This document shows positions 25,934-36,952 of a stretch of 64,000 nucleotides of DNA, one piece after another. The notes under the pieces are model-generated. The model ran no database searches. It saw only the letters and a program-made list of their open reading frames with translations, and was not told the DNA's origin. Made by a program: the position numbers and the translations under genes. The DNA is taken from contig JASHNW010000090.1 in assembly GCA_030041435.1 (NCBI GenBank), positions 62,001 through 126,000 on the forward strand. The letters are read 5' to 3'. Every line of letters starts with the position of its first letter. Within the stretch, counting starts at the first letter, position 1. Origin of the DNA: Acidobacteriaceae bacterium. Lineage in GTDB: Bacteria; Acidobacteriota; Terriglobia; Terriglobales; Acidobacteriaceae.

Positions 25934-26297
25934 AGTCCTTTTGCCGAATGCATTTCAGAAGCACACCAACGGAACGCGCGAGATTCAGTCGAGCGCGGGG
26001 AATTTGCCGCAGCTGATCAGCGAGATCGAGACGACGTTCCCGGCGCTGCGCTCGCATCTGCGCGATGAGTCGGGGCAGGTGCGGCGATTCATCAACTTCT
26101 ACGTGAACGAAGAAGACATTCGTTTTCTCGGGAACGACAAATACTCGTTCAAGGATGGGGATGAGGTCTTAGTCATTCCCTCCATCGCAGGCGGGTGCTG
26201 CGCGGCAGGCGAGTGCGCGTCGCGTGGGATTCGATTGGCAGCGGTTTGCTCCTGTTGCTCTTATTGCGGGCAGGAAGAGTGCTGTTGCGGCGACTGA
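25923..26297 (+). CDS. MoaD/ThiS-type sulfur carrier protein with Cys-rich C-terminal extension
   Basis: 124 residues. Residues 1-91 form a ubiquitin-like MoaD/ThiS domain (RVLLPNAFQKHTNG, INFYVNEEDIRFL, DGDEVLVIPSIAGG) ending in the diglycine at 90-91 that is thiocarboxylated in such carriers. Unusually, the frame continues for 33 residues containing ten cysteines, starting CCAAGEC and ending CSCCSYCGQEECCCGD. A carrier must have a free C-terminal glycine, so the tail would need proteolytic removal, or the protein works differently. The gene starts inside the end of the PLP enzyme gene, so both are translated together under the SAM riboswitch. It ends 1 bp before the convergent TonB-like gene. 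No E1-like activator or Mec-type protease is in the window. Confidence 0.85.
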   Translation: MSVRVLLPNAFQKHTNGTREIQSSAGNLPQLISEIETTFPALRSHLRDESGQVRRFINFYVNEEDIRFLGNDKYSFKDGDEVLVIPSIAGGCCAAGECASRGIRLAAVCSCCSYCGQEECCCGD

Positions 26298-26298
26298 G

Positions 26299-26949
26299 CT
26301 AGCTGGGGTTCGGTGGCGGCTGGTAGTCGAGGTTGAAGGGGAAAACCAGGTCCTCGACGGAAGCGACCGCCGTGCCTTTGAGCGTTGCCGGGTGGAATCG
26401 CCAGACTTTCACCGTGTCGAGCACGATCTGATCGAGTCCGTTGCCCAGGCCATGGACGAGCCTCTCGTCGGTGACCTCACCCAGCGCGCTGATGTCAACC
26501 TCAACCACGACGTTCTGCTGGGCGGCGGGCAGCAGCGATCGATCCGGCACCCCAGGCTGCGGGTAGTAGAGCGGCAGAGCGGGCTCGGCATCCTCGGAGC
26601 CGGCGCCCGCCCCCAGCGTGGCCTGCTGCTGCGGGGAAATCGCCCCGGTTTGAGTCGCGGTTTGCACCATCACCGCGGGAGCTGAGGCAAGGACCGGTTG
26701 CGACGCCGGCGCAGGCAATGGCGTGGGGCGCTTGATGCGCACGGCATGCTTTGGCTTCGCGCTGGCCGCGCTGGTATTCGGAGCCCAGTAGAGCGCGTCG
26801 GAGCAGCATCGGCTTTCCGTGTACACGGGGCGAGTATGCGCAGGGCCCAGGGCGAGGAAGAGCAGCGCGAGAACGGCTGCATGGGCCGCCATCGAGACAA
26901 AAACGCTCGCCGGCCTTCTCGAATTCTTCACATTCTCTGCAAAAAGCAT
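26299..26949 (-). CDS. TonB-like energy transducer protein
   Basis: 216 residues from the ATG at 26949. A basic N-terminus and a single membrane helix (SVFVSMAAHAAVLALLFLAL, about residues 15-35) precede a Pro/Ala-rich periplasmic linker (RIKRPTPLPAPASQPV) and a C-terminal TonB_C-like domain (VVVEVDISALGEVTDERLVHG, then LDTVKVWRFHPATLKGTAV). TonB passes proton-motive energy from ExbBD to outer-membrane receptors; none of these partners is adjacent. The gene is single and divergent from a small CxxC protein gene. Confidence 0.82.
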   Translation of the reverse strand: MLFAENVKNSRRPASVFVSMAAHAAVLALLFLALGPAHTRPVYTESRCCSDALYWAPNTSAASAKPKHAVRIKRPTPLPAPASQPVLASAPAVMVQTATQTGAISPQQQATLGAGAGSEDAEPALPLYYPQPGVPDRSLLPAAQQNVVVEVDISALGEVTDERLVHGLGNGLDQIVLDTVKVWRFHPATLKGTAVASVEDLVFPFNLDYQPPPNPS

Positions 26950-27080
26950 CCGGTGTTCCCGACTGGTGGAATCGAGACCCTGCAAGCCCTGCAGGTATGT
27001 TACCTTCCTGAGCACGGCTTGCCGCAAGCCGAGCAAAGAAAACCTGGCCTGGCACAAGGCCGGTGACGGGAGCGCTCGTT

Positions 27081-27320
27081 ATGGCGTGGACAGAATCGTT
27101 CCACTGCGATGTATGCAACAAAGCGAAGGACGAGGCGACGGAGGATTGGTGGCTGGCGTGGACGGAAACCGTCTCCGGCGCCCCAGGCGACGCGGAGCAG
27201 CGGGCAGTGAAGCTGACTCCGTGGAATAACTTTCTGGCGCATTCCGCGGAAATGCGGCACCTGTGCGGAGCGCGCTGCGTGCACACCATGCTGGACCGCT
27301 GGATGATGGCGAAGAGCTGA
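27081..27320 (+). CDS. Small conserved-looking cysteine-motif protein
   Basis: 79 residues from the ATG at 27081 (GGGAG upstream). A CDVC pair near residue 8 and LCGARC near residue 65 could form a zinc site. The middle is Trp-rich (WWLAWTETVSG, LTPWNNFLAH). I do not recognise the family. The gene has its own ribosome-binding site and a downstream intrinsic terminator, which argues that it is real. Confidence 0.6.
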   Translation: MAWTESFHCDVCNKAKDEATEDWWLAWTETVSGAPGDAEQRAVKLTPWNNFLAHSAEMRHLCGARCVHTMLDRWMMAKS

Positions 27321-27335
27321 CGTGCAATAGAAACG

Positions 27336-27364
27336 GAGCAGTTGCCGGGGCAACTCCTTTTTTT
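27336..27364 (+). terminator. Intrinsic terminator
   Basis: AGTTGC (27340-27345) pairs with GCAACT (27350-27355) around a CGGG loop and is followed by CCTTTTTTTT. It lies just after the small CxxC protein gene and before the convergent GH16 gene. Confidence 0.75.
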
Positions 27365-27377
27365 CTGAGGGGTGGAT

Positions 27378-28565
27378 TCAGTTCGTATAGATGCGAACGT
27401 ACTGGACCTGCATGGTCGATGGGAAGACGGTGCTGGAATTGACATCTCCGGGCCAGGATCCGCCGACAGCAAGGTTCAGGATGATGAACATCGGCCCCTG
27501 ATCGAACGGCCAGGTGCCGGTTCCGGGGTTGCTGGTGCTGAAGGTCTCGTAAATGTTGGTCGGATCGTCGATGTAGTACTGGATCTGCCCTTTCGTCCAG
27601 ATCATGCCGTACCTATGCCACGCGGTCGCGGAATATCCATTGCTGGCGGAAGTTGGATACGGTGTGCCGCCGTCAAGGCCGGTACCATGGATGGAAGCCT
27701 GATACCAGTCGTATCCTGGGAGAGCCCCCGTGCCTGGGCCGCCAAACGGGGTATTGTCGGCGTCGATGTGTTCCATGATGTCGGCTTCGCCGCAGGCGGG
27801 CCACGGTTCGGTATTGGCAATGTTATTGCCGAGCATCCAGAAGGCTGGCCACATGCCCTGCGATTCCGGTAAGAGAATCTTTGCCTCGATGCGGCCATAC
27901 ATAAAGCTGAAGAGGCCTTCGGATTTGAGGCGGGCCGAGGTGTAATTGGTGCCGGACGGGTTCTCCGCAACGATATTCAGGCCGCCGCCTGGGGCGATGT
28001 AGGCGTTGGGATTCGAGGGGTTGCATGGACCGGTGGTGGAACCCCAGGCACAGTAGGTTTCCTGCTCGTTGTTGCCGCAGCACTGGAATCCGGTGTCGTA
28101 GGTCCAGGTAGTGGGATTCGGCTGGGCATTGCTGGTTCCGGAGTTGGTGAACTCATCGCTCCAGACGAGTGTGCCCGAGGCGATGTTCGGTGAGAAGGCT
28201 TGCGTAGCGACGTTGCTGTTGAGGTAGCTGGGGGGCTCGGCGGCGATCGCGTTCACCGTGATACTCGAAGCGACGAGAAACGGCCCGGTATAGATTTGCG
28301 AAGTATTGGTGGGCGTGCTGCCGTCGAGCGTGTAGTAGATGTTCGCGCCGCTGGTCGTGTCGGCCAGCGTCACAATCACCGCGCCGGTGGCCCCGTTGGG
28401 CGACTGTGCTGTGGTGATGGAGGGTGTGGCCGCCTGCGGCTGCGTGGCGATGTGACAACTGCCGCAGGAACTGGTTCCGCCGCCGCAGCCGGAGAAGCTG
28501 CACAGCGCCAACCCAGGACCGGCGATGCAGAGGAAGAAGCGGCTCATCGAGCGCCAACGCTTCAT
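27378..28565 (-). CDS. GH16 endo-beta-glucanase (laminarinase-like) lipoprotein with chitobiase-type C-terminal-like domain
   Basis: 395 residues from the ATG at 28565, giving a lipoprotein signal (MSRFFLCIAGPGLALCSFSGC, lipid on the SGC cysteine). An in-frame ATG at 28619 with a weak AGGA is the alternative. An N-terminal CHB_HEX_C_1-like beta domain (GANIYYTLDGSTPTNTSQIY) spans about residues 50-130. The GH16 catalytic domain follows, with TYDTGFQCCGNNEQETYCAW, the substrate-groove Trp in GMWPAFWMLG, and the catalytic signature GEADIMEHID (ExDxxE). The family hydrolyses beta-1,3 and mixed-linkage glucans. It is probably surface-anchored and used for fungal or plant glucan breakdown. Confidence 0.9.
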   Translation of the reverse strand: MKRWRSMSRFFLCIAGPGLALCSFSGCGGGTSSCGSCHIATQPQAATPSITTAQSPNGATGAVIVTLADTTSGANIYYTLDGSTPTNTSQIYTGPFLVASSITVNAIAAEPPSYLNSNVATQAFSPNIASGTLVWSDEFTNSGTSNAQPNPTTWTYDTGFQCCGNNEQETYCAWGSTTGPCNPSNPNAYIAPGGGLNIVAENPSGTNYTSARLKSEGLFSFMYGRIEAKILLPESQGMWPAFWMLGNNIANTEPWPACGEADIMEHIDADNTPFGGPGTGALPGYDWYQASIHGTGLDGGTPYPTSASNGYSATAWHRYGMIWTKGQIQYYIDDPTNIYETFSTSNPGTGTWPFDQGPMFIILNLAVGGSWPGDVNSSTVFPSTMQVQYVRIYTN

Positions 28566-28765
28566 CAGGGAGAGCGTGCCGCCGTTCTGGTCGGAAGGAT
28601 ATTCAATGCGCCTGGTCATGGCCATCCTGCTTTGGCGGCCCGGAGCGGCCGGAGTTGCGCGCGCCCCGAGACCGAACATGGAATCCGCACAAAAATGTAC
28701 TGCTTTTGTGAGGCGGCCGGGAAGAGCATCCTAGCCTGCGCAATGCCTTTGGTAAGCTGCTCCCA

Positions 28766-30019
28766 ATGCCGAATCCCTTTCGCAGCCTGAATTCGCGGCA
28801 GAAACACACCTTCGCCGCCTGCTTCCTGGGCTGGACGATGGATGCCTTCGACTTCTTCATCCTGGTTTTTTGCGTTTCGGCGATCGCAGGGGATTTCCAC
28901 GTGGCGCGGTCGGAGGTGGCGGAGGCTCTCTTTCTCACCCTGGCGTTTCGGCCGCTGGGGGCGTTTCTGTTCGGGGCGCTCGCGGACCGCTTCGGACGGC
29001 GGCCGGTGCTGATGTTCAACATCGCCTGCTATTCGCTGCTGGAGATGAGCTGTGCCTTTGCGGGTTCGATGGATCAGTTGCTGGTGCTGCGAGCGCTGTT
29101 TGGCATTGCAATGGGCGGCGAATGGGGTGTAGGCGCGGCGCTGGCCTTTGAGACGCTGCCGAAGGAGAACCGCGGATTCTTCTCCGGGTTGCTGCAGATG
29201 GGCTACGCGGCTGGTTATCTGGTGGCGGCGGCGGCGTATGCGCTGCTGTTTCCGTGGTTCTCGCATTTCTCGTGGCATGGGCAGGCGTTTGGCTGGCGAG
29301 GGATGTTCCTGGTGGGCGCGGCGCCGGCACTGCTGGTGGTGTACATCGGCGGCAAGGTGGACGAGTCGCCGACGTGGCGGGCGGGCCGGGCGGCCGCAGC
29401 GCAGGGAAAAGGAGCCGGGACGAGGACGGTCCAGGGGGTTCTGCGCTACGTGGGGACGTTTGTGTTCCTTGTGCTGCTGATGACGGGTTTCAACTCGTTT
29501 TCGCACGGGACGCAGGATTTGTATCCGACGTTTTTGCAGCAGGACCACGGGTTTTCGCCGCAGATGACGGGGCTGATCGCGATTCTGTACAACGTGGCCG
29601 CCATTGCCGGGGGCATCAGCTTTGGCGCGCTGTCGGAGCGCATCGGTCGCCGCCGGGCGATTATTCTGGCGGCGCTGCTGGCGCTGCCGGTGATCCCGCT
29701 GTTTGCGTTTTCGCGTACGGCGGCGACCCTGGCCGTGGGCGCGATGCTGATGCAGTTTATGGTGCAGGGCGCGTGGGGGGTGATTCCGGCGTGGCTGAGC
29801 GAACTGTCGCCAGGGCCCGTGCGGGCTACTTTTCCGGGGCTGACCTACCAACTGGGAAATCTGATTGCATCGAAAAACGATGTGATTCAGGCGCGCTTTG
29901 GCGAGAAGCTGGGTGGGTATGGCGGAGTTTTGGCAGTTACGGTCGCCATTGTCGCCATCTACATTGTCGTTGTCGCAGCGTTCGGGCGCGAGTCGAAGGG
30001 CACGGAATTGACAGCCTGA
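28766..30019 (+). CDS. MFS metabolite:proton symporter
   Basis: 417 residues with 12 predicted helices. TM1 carries GWTMDAFDFFILVF, the acidic signature of the sialate/carboxylate (NanT/JEN-like) symporters. The loop 2-3 motif is GALADRFGRRPVL, helix 4-5 contains GIAMGGEWGVGAAL, and the second-half copy is GALSERIGRRRAI. It probably imports a monocarboxylate or sugar acid with protons. It ends 8 bp from the convergent kdsB; divergent from GH16. Confidence 0.87.
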   Translation: MPNPFRSLNSRQKHTFAACFLGWTMDAFDFFILVFCVSAIAGDFHVARSEVAEALFLTLAFRPLGAFLFGALADRFGRRPVLMFNIACYSLLEMSCAFAGSMDQLLVLRALFGIAMGGEWGVGAALAFETLPKENRGFFSGLLQMGYAAGYLVAAAAYALLFPWFSHFSWHGQAFGWRGMFLVGAAPALLVVYIGGKVDESPTWRAGRAAAAQGKGAGTRTVQGVLRYVGTFVFLVLLMTGFNSFSHGTQDLYPTFLQQDHGFSPQMTGLIAILYNVAAIAGGISFGALSERIGRRRAIILAALLALPVIPLFAFSRTAATLAVGAMLMQFMVQGAWGVIPAWLSELSPGPVRATFPGLTYQLGNLIASKNDVIQARFGEKLGGYGGVLAVTVAIVAIYIVVVAAFGRESKGTELTA

Positions 30020-30027
30020 CCGGTGGG

Positions 30028-30780
30028 CTAACGCGCTTCCGGGCTGCGGGCGAGGAGAATCGCCTCCGCGGCCTGCAAATCCTCTTCGGTGTCCACGCCG
30101 ATGGTGTCGCCGGGGGCGGCAGCGACGTAGACGTCGATGCCGTTGTCGAGAAGGCGGAGTTGCTCCAGGCGTTCGACGCGTTCCAGCCAGGAGGGCGGCA
30201 GCGCGGCGAACTTCTCCAGCGCGGCGCGACGATAGGCGTAGATGCCAAGGTGCTTGCGATAGCCAGCGAAGCCGCTGGAGTCGCGGTCGTACGGGATGGT
30301 CGCGCGGGAAAAGTACAGAGCGCGGTCGTCGCCGGCGGTGACGACTTTGACCGCGTTCGGATTGGCAATGTCGTTCGGCGCGCAGCGAACGGCGAGCGTT
30401 GCAACCTGAACTTCGGGACGGTGGAACAGCTCGAGAAGCGGAGTGAAATGCTCCGGCGTGAGGAGCGGTTCGTCGCCCTGGATGTTGACGTAGATGTCGG
30501 CGGGGATGGACTGCGCGACGGCGTGGACGCGGTCGGTGCCGCTGGCGCAATCCTCGGGCGTGAAGACGGCAGGAAGGCCGTGGGACTGGGCGAAGTCGAG
30601 GACCTCCTGCGAGTCCGTCGCGATCAGCACGTGATCGAGCAGGGGGCAGGCACGCGCAGCGCGATAGACCCAGGTGAGCATGGGCTCGCCGGCGATCTGT
30701 CGCAGGACTTTGCGAGGCAGGCGCGTGGAGCCGAGGCGCGCGGGGATGACAGCGAGAACGTGGCCGAGGTCAGAAGCCAA
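30028..30780 (-). CDS. kdsB: 3-deoxy-manno-octulosonate cytidylyltransferase
   Basis: 250 residues from a TTG start at 30780. This start has AGAGGA 7 nt upstream and gives the family length (E. coli KdsB is 248). The first ATG, at 30885, would overlap the divergent acetyl-CoA synthetase start and add a low-complexity leader. Motifs: [19 protein letters not shown] (nucleotide-binding), [32 protein letters not shown] and a C-terminal [13 protein letters not shown]. It makes CMP-Kdo for lipopolysaccharide inner core, confirming a Gram-negative envelope. Confidence 0.93.
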   Translation of the reverse strand: MASDLGHVLAVIPARLGSTRLPRKVLRQIAGEPMLTWVYRAARACPLLDHVLIATDSQEVLDFAQSHGLPAVFTPEDCASGTDRVHAVAQSIPADIYVNIQGDEPLLTPEHFTPLLELFHRPEVQVATLAVRCAPNDIANPNAVKVVTAGDDRALYFSRATIPYDRDSSGFAGYRKHLGIYAYRRAALEKFAALPPSWLERVERLEQLRLLDNGIDVYVAAAPGDTIGVDTEEDLQAAEAILLARSPEAR

Positions 30781-30883
30781 AGGCGATTCCTCTGACCAAA
30801 GTGTATCCAGGGAAGCCGCTTGCCACGGTCCTGGTTGCGCGGGCGGCGCTGCAGCCTTTACTGTGTTGGCTGACGGAGAATGC

Positions 30884-32850
<1,967 letters not shown>

Positions 32851-32851
<1 letters not shown>

Positions 32852-32878
32852 CTGGGAGCCGGGAGCCGGGAGCTCTTC
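32851..32878. repeat. Short heptad-phased tandem repeat after acs
   Basis: Four consecutive 7-bp units begin at the last base of the acs stop codon: GCTGGGA, GCCGGGA, GCCGGGA, GCTCTTC. The period of seven is the same as in the arrays at 48704, 49205 and 52379. Confidence 0.6.
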
Positions 32879-33371
32879 CGTGCGCGGCTTACCTGGAATT
32901 TTTTTGCTCTTTAACTTTTTCCTAAGTGCTTTGTTGGCGGGTAAGTGCGGTTTTTGTTTGAGGGCCTGCCAGGGTGATTGACTGGAGACAGGGTACTTTT
33001 CGGAGCCTCCAAAACGCACGTTTTTCGGTCGCCTGCCGGAAACAGGGCAGTTGGCCGAGGGCTCCTGGCCATGCCCCTTCAAAGCAGGAGATCTCAACGA
33101 TAGCCGAAGGCGACGTTGTCGAAGTTGACAACATGGTGAGCTTCCTGCGCGGGAGTTTTCGGCCCGCTCGTTTGTCTCAAAGAGCTGCGCTGCAGTTTGC
33201 GGCATCTGGATGCCGGGAACAGAAAAGGGATCGTCGGCAGACGATCCCCCTCCATTTTTGAGCGTAGCAGGGGCGGTGGAATCGGGTCCAGTGAATTCGG
33301 GGGGTGGGACGGTACGTTGGTACCGCGCTTCGCGGCCCGAGATTCGCCGGCGGCGAAAGCGCCTTGCGGCG
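32879..33371. other. 493-bp gene-free stretch between acs and the ThuA-like gene
   Basis: The short open frames on both strands look like chance frames. A T-rich segment at 32899-32932 (TTTTTTTGCTCTTTAACTTT and following) could terminate acs. On the minus strand a short frame ends at about 33094 with a protein-like tail (NFDNVAFGYR), possibly the relic of an older gene. Nothing else is supported. Confidence 0.5.
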
Positions 33372-34253
33372 TTAGTGGGATGGGAGGGCCGCGGCGGGGC
33401 GGGGGTGAGAGGCGGTGCTGCCGTCGGTCATCCAGAGCGCCCACTTGATGGCTTCGAAGTACATCCTGCGGATGTCGGGGTCCTGCCAGGATTCCTCGGT
33501 ATGGCCGAGGGTGGAGTAGAAGACGCGGCCCTTGCCGTACATCTTGCACCAGGCGACAGCGAAGTCATGGTCGGTGCGGTGAATGCGGGGGTTGTTGGCG
33601 TAGTCGAGGCGGGCGGGGTCGAGGCTGAGCAGGACGTTCACTTTGTCGCGCGACCAAGCCTTCACCTGGTAGATCTCGTCGTACTTGACGAACTCGTGGG
33701 GGAAGTGGCGGACGGCGGGAAAATCGGGAGCTTCATTGACGATGGGCGCCTCGAAGGTCAGCCACGGGTGCTGGTCGAACCAGCCGCCGATCATTTCGCC
33801 ATACTCGGGCCAGGTGTAATTCGTATCGAGCGCGGCGTGGATGCCGACGAAGCCTTTGCCATCGTCGTGGATGAAGGACATCATGTCTTTCTTCTGGCTG
33901 TCGTCCATGTCGAGCTCGCCGGTGGTGCTGGCGAAGACGATGACATCGAAGTAGTTCAGATTTTTTGCGTTGCGGCCGAGGTCCTTTTTGGTGAGGAGCT
34001 CGGTGTCGGTGCGCATGGTGGTGTCCCACAGGCCGCTCTGCCGGCCCATTTCGTAGACGGCGGCCATGGCGTCGGAGACGGAGTCGTGCTCCCAGCCTTT
34101 GGTTTCGCCGATGACCAGCACATGCTTGAGGTGGATTTGCTCCGCATGCGGCGCGGGCGGCAAAGCTGATTGTGCGATTGCGGAACAGGTGGAGAAAATG
34201 AACGGCGCGCCGGCGGCCGCGCAGAAGGCAAGACAGGTTCGGAGAGGGCGCAA
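33372..34253 (-). CDS. Secreted ThuA-like (class I glutamine amidotransferase-like fold) protein
   Basis: 293 residues from a TTG at 34253, chosen because AAAGGAG lies 5 nt upstream and a signal peptide follows directly (LRTCLAFCAAAGAPFIFSTCSAIAQS). The ATG at 34310 would place 19 polar residues before the signal. The ThuA fold shows KHVLVIGETKGWEHDSV, FDVIVFASTTGELD, GKGFVGIHAALDTNYTW and GRVFYSTLGHTEESWQDPD. ThuA-type proteins take part in trehalose or other sugar utilisation, often with Gfo/Idh enzymes; the catalytic role is unclear. The gene is single. Confidence 0.87.
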   Translation of the reverse strand: MRPLRTCLAFCAAAGAPFIFSTCSAIAQSALPPAPHAEQIHLKHVLVIGETKGWEHDSVSDAMAAVYEMGRQSGLWDTTMRTDTELLTKKDLGRNAKNLNYFDVIVFASTTGELDMDDSQKKDMMSFIHDDGKGFVGIHAALDTNYTWPEYGEMIGGWFDQHPWLTFEAPIVNEAPDFPAVRHFPHEFVKYDEIYQVKAWSRDKVNVLLSLDPARLDYANNPRIHRTDHDFAVAWCKMYGKGRVFYSTLGHTEESWQDPDIRRMYFEAIKWALWMTDGSTASHPRPAAALPSH

Positions 34254-34352
34254 GAGAGCTCCTTTGCTGCTGCGACGTGATGGGTGAGCGACGCGGTGGG
34301 AAGGCCGCACCGGGGCAACAGGCGTATTCTCTCACCCGGCGCAGAAGAGTGT

Positions 34353-36794
34353 TCAGTCGTGGCGCAGCGCGACCACGGGCTCGATGCGGGTGACGCGGTG
34401 GGCGGGCCAATAGCAGGCAGCCAGGGCCACAGCGAAGAGCAGGAGAGCCACGCAGGCGAAGGTAAGCGGGTCGCGCGGGGTGACGCCGAAGAGCTGGCTG
34501 GCCATGAGGCGGGTGAGGGCGAGGGCGAGGACGACGCCGAGCGCGATGCCGAGAAGGGCCATCCTGGCTCCATGCCCAAGGATGAGGCGCAGCACGTCGC
34601 TGTGGCGCGCGCCGAGCGCCATGCGCAGGCCGATTTCGCGGGTGCGCTCGCCGATCAGGCAGGAAATGACGCCATAGATGCCGACGCAGGACAACGCGAG
34701 CGCGAGTGCGGCGAAGGCAGAGATCAGGATCATGGAGAGGCGGCGTGCGGCGAAGGAATTCTCGATGACGTCGTTCATGGTTTCGACGGCATAGACGACC
34801 GCGCCGGGATCGAATTCTGCGACGGCGCGGCGCACGGGCGGCATCACCACGGCAGGGTTGTCGCGGGTGCGCAGGACCACGGCTACGCCGTCGGCTACCA
34901 GGGGCATCAGCTTCGCGGGAAGCTGCATGAACGGGTAGTAGAACTGCGCTTCAATGGCGGCTTTGGGATCGTTGCCCGGTCCCCATTGCCGAACGTGACC
35001 GACGACGCCGACAATCTCGGCCTGGTTGTCGAACTCGGCGAGATGGATGTGCTGGCCGATGGGATTCTGACGGGAAAAATAAGTGCGGGCGAAGACGTCG
35101 TCGATGTCGACCACGGTGGGGGCGTTCTCGTTGTCCTGCGGCGCGATGAAGCGGCCGCGCTCGAGGGCGATGCCCATGGCCTGCTGGAAGCCGGACTCGA
35201 CGAGGTAGAACATGGCCTGCGGCATGTCGTTATCATTGGCGGGTTTGGGGCGGCCTTCGATCCAGAAAGGCAATTCGGAGTCGTGGATCATAGGGCGCGA
35301 TCCGAGGGTGACGGAAACCGCTTCAACGCCGGGGATGGAACGCATGGTGGCGTCGAACCGGCGCAGACGGGCGCGGGTTTCCGCGGCGGTGGTTTTGGAA
35401 TTGGCGGGAAGCGAGAGGGAGAAGGTAACGGCGTTTGCGGGGTTATAGCCCGGATTGACGCGCCAGAGGGCGGCGAGGGAGCGCAGCATAAGTCCGGCGC
35501 CGACGAGGAGCACCAGAGACAAGGCGAGCTGGGCAGCGACGAAGATTCCATGCAAACGATGGCGTGCGCCGCCGGCACCGCGGCTGCTTTGGCGCAGGAC
35601 CTGCTGCAGGCTGGTGCGCGAGGATTGGAGCGCGGGCGCGAGGCCGAAAAGGATGCCGCTGAGCAGGGAAGCGGCGAGGGTAAAGAGCAGAACGCGACCG
35701 TCGAGCGAGACGCCGGCAGCGCGGGGCAGAGCGGCTGGCAGCAGACCGGCAGCGGCCCTCGTCCCAAGCCAGGCGAGCAGGAGCCCGAGCCCGCCTCCGA
35801 GGCTGCTGAGCAGCAGGCTTTCGGTGAGAAGCTGGCGGATAACGCGGGATGGGCCGGCGCCGAGAGCGCTGCGGATGGCGAATTCCGCTGACCTGTGCGT
35901 GGAGCGCGCGAGCAGGAGACTGGCGACGTTGGCGCAGGCAATGAGCAGCAGAAACGCGACGGCCGCGAGCAGCACGAGCAGGAATGGCTGCACGTTGCCG
36001 ACGATGTCCTGCTTCATGGAGAGGAGCTGGATGCCGACGTCCTTGTCGGCTTCGGGGTACTCGACAGCGAGGTGGTGGGCGACAGAATCCATGTCGGCGC
36101 GCGCCCGAGCGAGGGTGACGCCGGGCTTGAGGCGGCCGACGGCGTGGGCGCTCATGTCGACGCGCCGGTCGAGGAAGGAGGGATCGTTCCACAGGCCGAT
36201 GGGGGTATAGACGTCGCGATCGACGCCGTAGAAGGAGAAGTCAGCGGGCAGGATGCCGATGACCGTGTAGTCAGTGCCGCTGAGAGCGATGGGCTTGCCG
36301 AGGATGGACGGAGAGCCGCCGAAGCGGCGATGCCAGAAGGCGTTGCTGAGCACGGCGACGGGCGCTGCGCCGATGCGATCGTCGCCGGGCTGCAGATCGC
36401 GGCCGAGGATGGGATGGATGCCGAGCGTGGCAAAGAAGCCGGCGGAGACCATGAAGCCGTCGACGCGCTCGGCCTGGCCTGCACCGGTGAGGTTGTAGTC
36501 GTTATGACGGTAGATGGCGAGCGAAGAGAGGGTCTGGGTAGCGCGCTGCCAGTCGAGGAAATTGAGATAGCTGATGGGAGCGCAGTCCATGCCGGCATTC
36601 TTTTCGCAGATGGCGACGAGCTGGGCGGAGTGCGGGTAGGGCAGCGGGTTGAGCAGGACGCCGTTGACGACGGAAAAGAGAGAGGTGTTGGCGCCGATGC
36701 CGAGAGCCGTCGTGAGGATGGCGATGGCCGCAAAGCCCGGCGACTTAAGGAGCATGCGGCATGCGTAGCGAATGTCCTGCAGCAGGGTGGTCAT
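34353..36794 (-). CDS. ADOP-type orphan ABC permease (second copy)
   Basis: 813 residues from the ATG at 36794, which has GAGG upstream; a TTG at 36806 is less likely. The layout is the same as in the permease at 18599: an N-terminal helix after LLKSPGFAAIAILTTALGIGA, a MacB periplasmic core, a TM block (PFLLVLLAAVAFLLLIACAN), a second core, and the C-terminal ISAFAALALALSCVGIYGVI with RTREIGLRMALGARHSDVLR. No nucleotide-binding subunit gene is nearby. The two copies belong to the same class but differ clearly in sequence, so they are not a recent duplication. Confidence 0.88.
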   Translation of the reverse strand: MTTLLQDIRYACRMLLKSPGFAAIAILTTALGIGANTSLFSVVNGVLLNPLPYPHSAQLVAICEKNAGMDCAPISYLNFLDWQRATQTLSSLAIYRHNDYNLTGAGQAERVDGFMVSAGFFATLGIHPILGRDLQPGDDRIGAAPVAVLSNAFWHRRFGGSPSILGKPIALSGTDYTVIGILPADFSFYGVDRDVYTPIGLWNDPSFLDRRVDMSAHAVGRLKPGVTLARARADMDSVAHHLAVEYPEADKDVGIQLLSMKQDIVGNVQPFLLVLLAAVAFLLLIACANVASLLLARSTHRSAEFAIRSALGAGPSRVIRQLLTESLLLSSLGGGLGLLLAWLGTRAAAGLLPAALPRAAGVSLDGRVLLFTLAASLLSGILFGLAPALQSSRTSLQQVLRQSSRGAGGARHRLHGIFVAAQLALSLVLLVGAGLMLRSLAALWRVNPGYNPANAVTFSLSLPANSKTTAAETRARLRRFDATMRSIPGVEAVSVTLGSRPMIHDSELPFWIEGRPKPANDNDMPQAMFYLVESGFQQAMGIALERGRFIAPQDNENAPTVVDIDDVFARTYFSRQNPIGQHIHLAEFDNQAEIVGVVGHVRQWGPGNDPKAAIEAQFYYPFMQLPAKLMPLVADGVAVVLRTRDNPAVVMPPVRRAVAEFDPGAVVYAVETMNDVIENSFAARRLSMILISAFAALALALSCVGIYGVISCLIGERTREIGLRMALGARHSDVLRLILGHGARMALLGIALGVVLALALTRLMASQLFGVTPRDPLTFACVALLLFAVALAACYWPAHRVTRIEPVVALRHD

Positions 36795-36952
36795 GAAGGA
36801 CCTCAACGGGCGAACGACATGAAATCCGCAAGCGCTCGGCGCGGATCGACTGAAGAAGAGATGTTACCCCGGGGTGTGCGCTGAAAACCATATCCGCCTG
36901 CGAGGCGAATCCCTCTGAAAATCCCTCCGGCAAGGTGATGCGGAGCGCGGAT

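Noticed and set aside
32974-33261. 95-codon open frame between acs and the ThuA-like gene
   Set aside because: No ribosome-binding site, biased composition and no recognisable motif; treated as non-coding.
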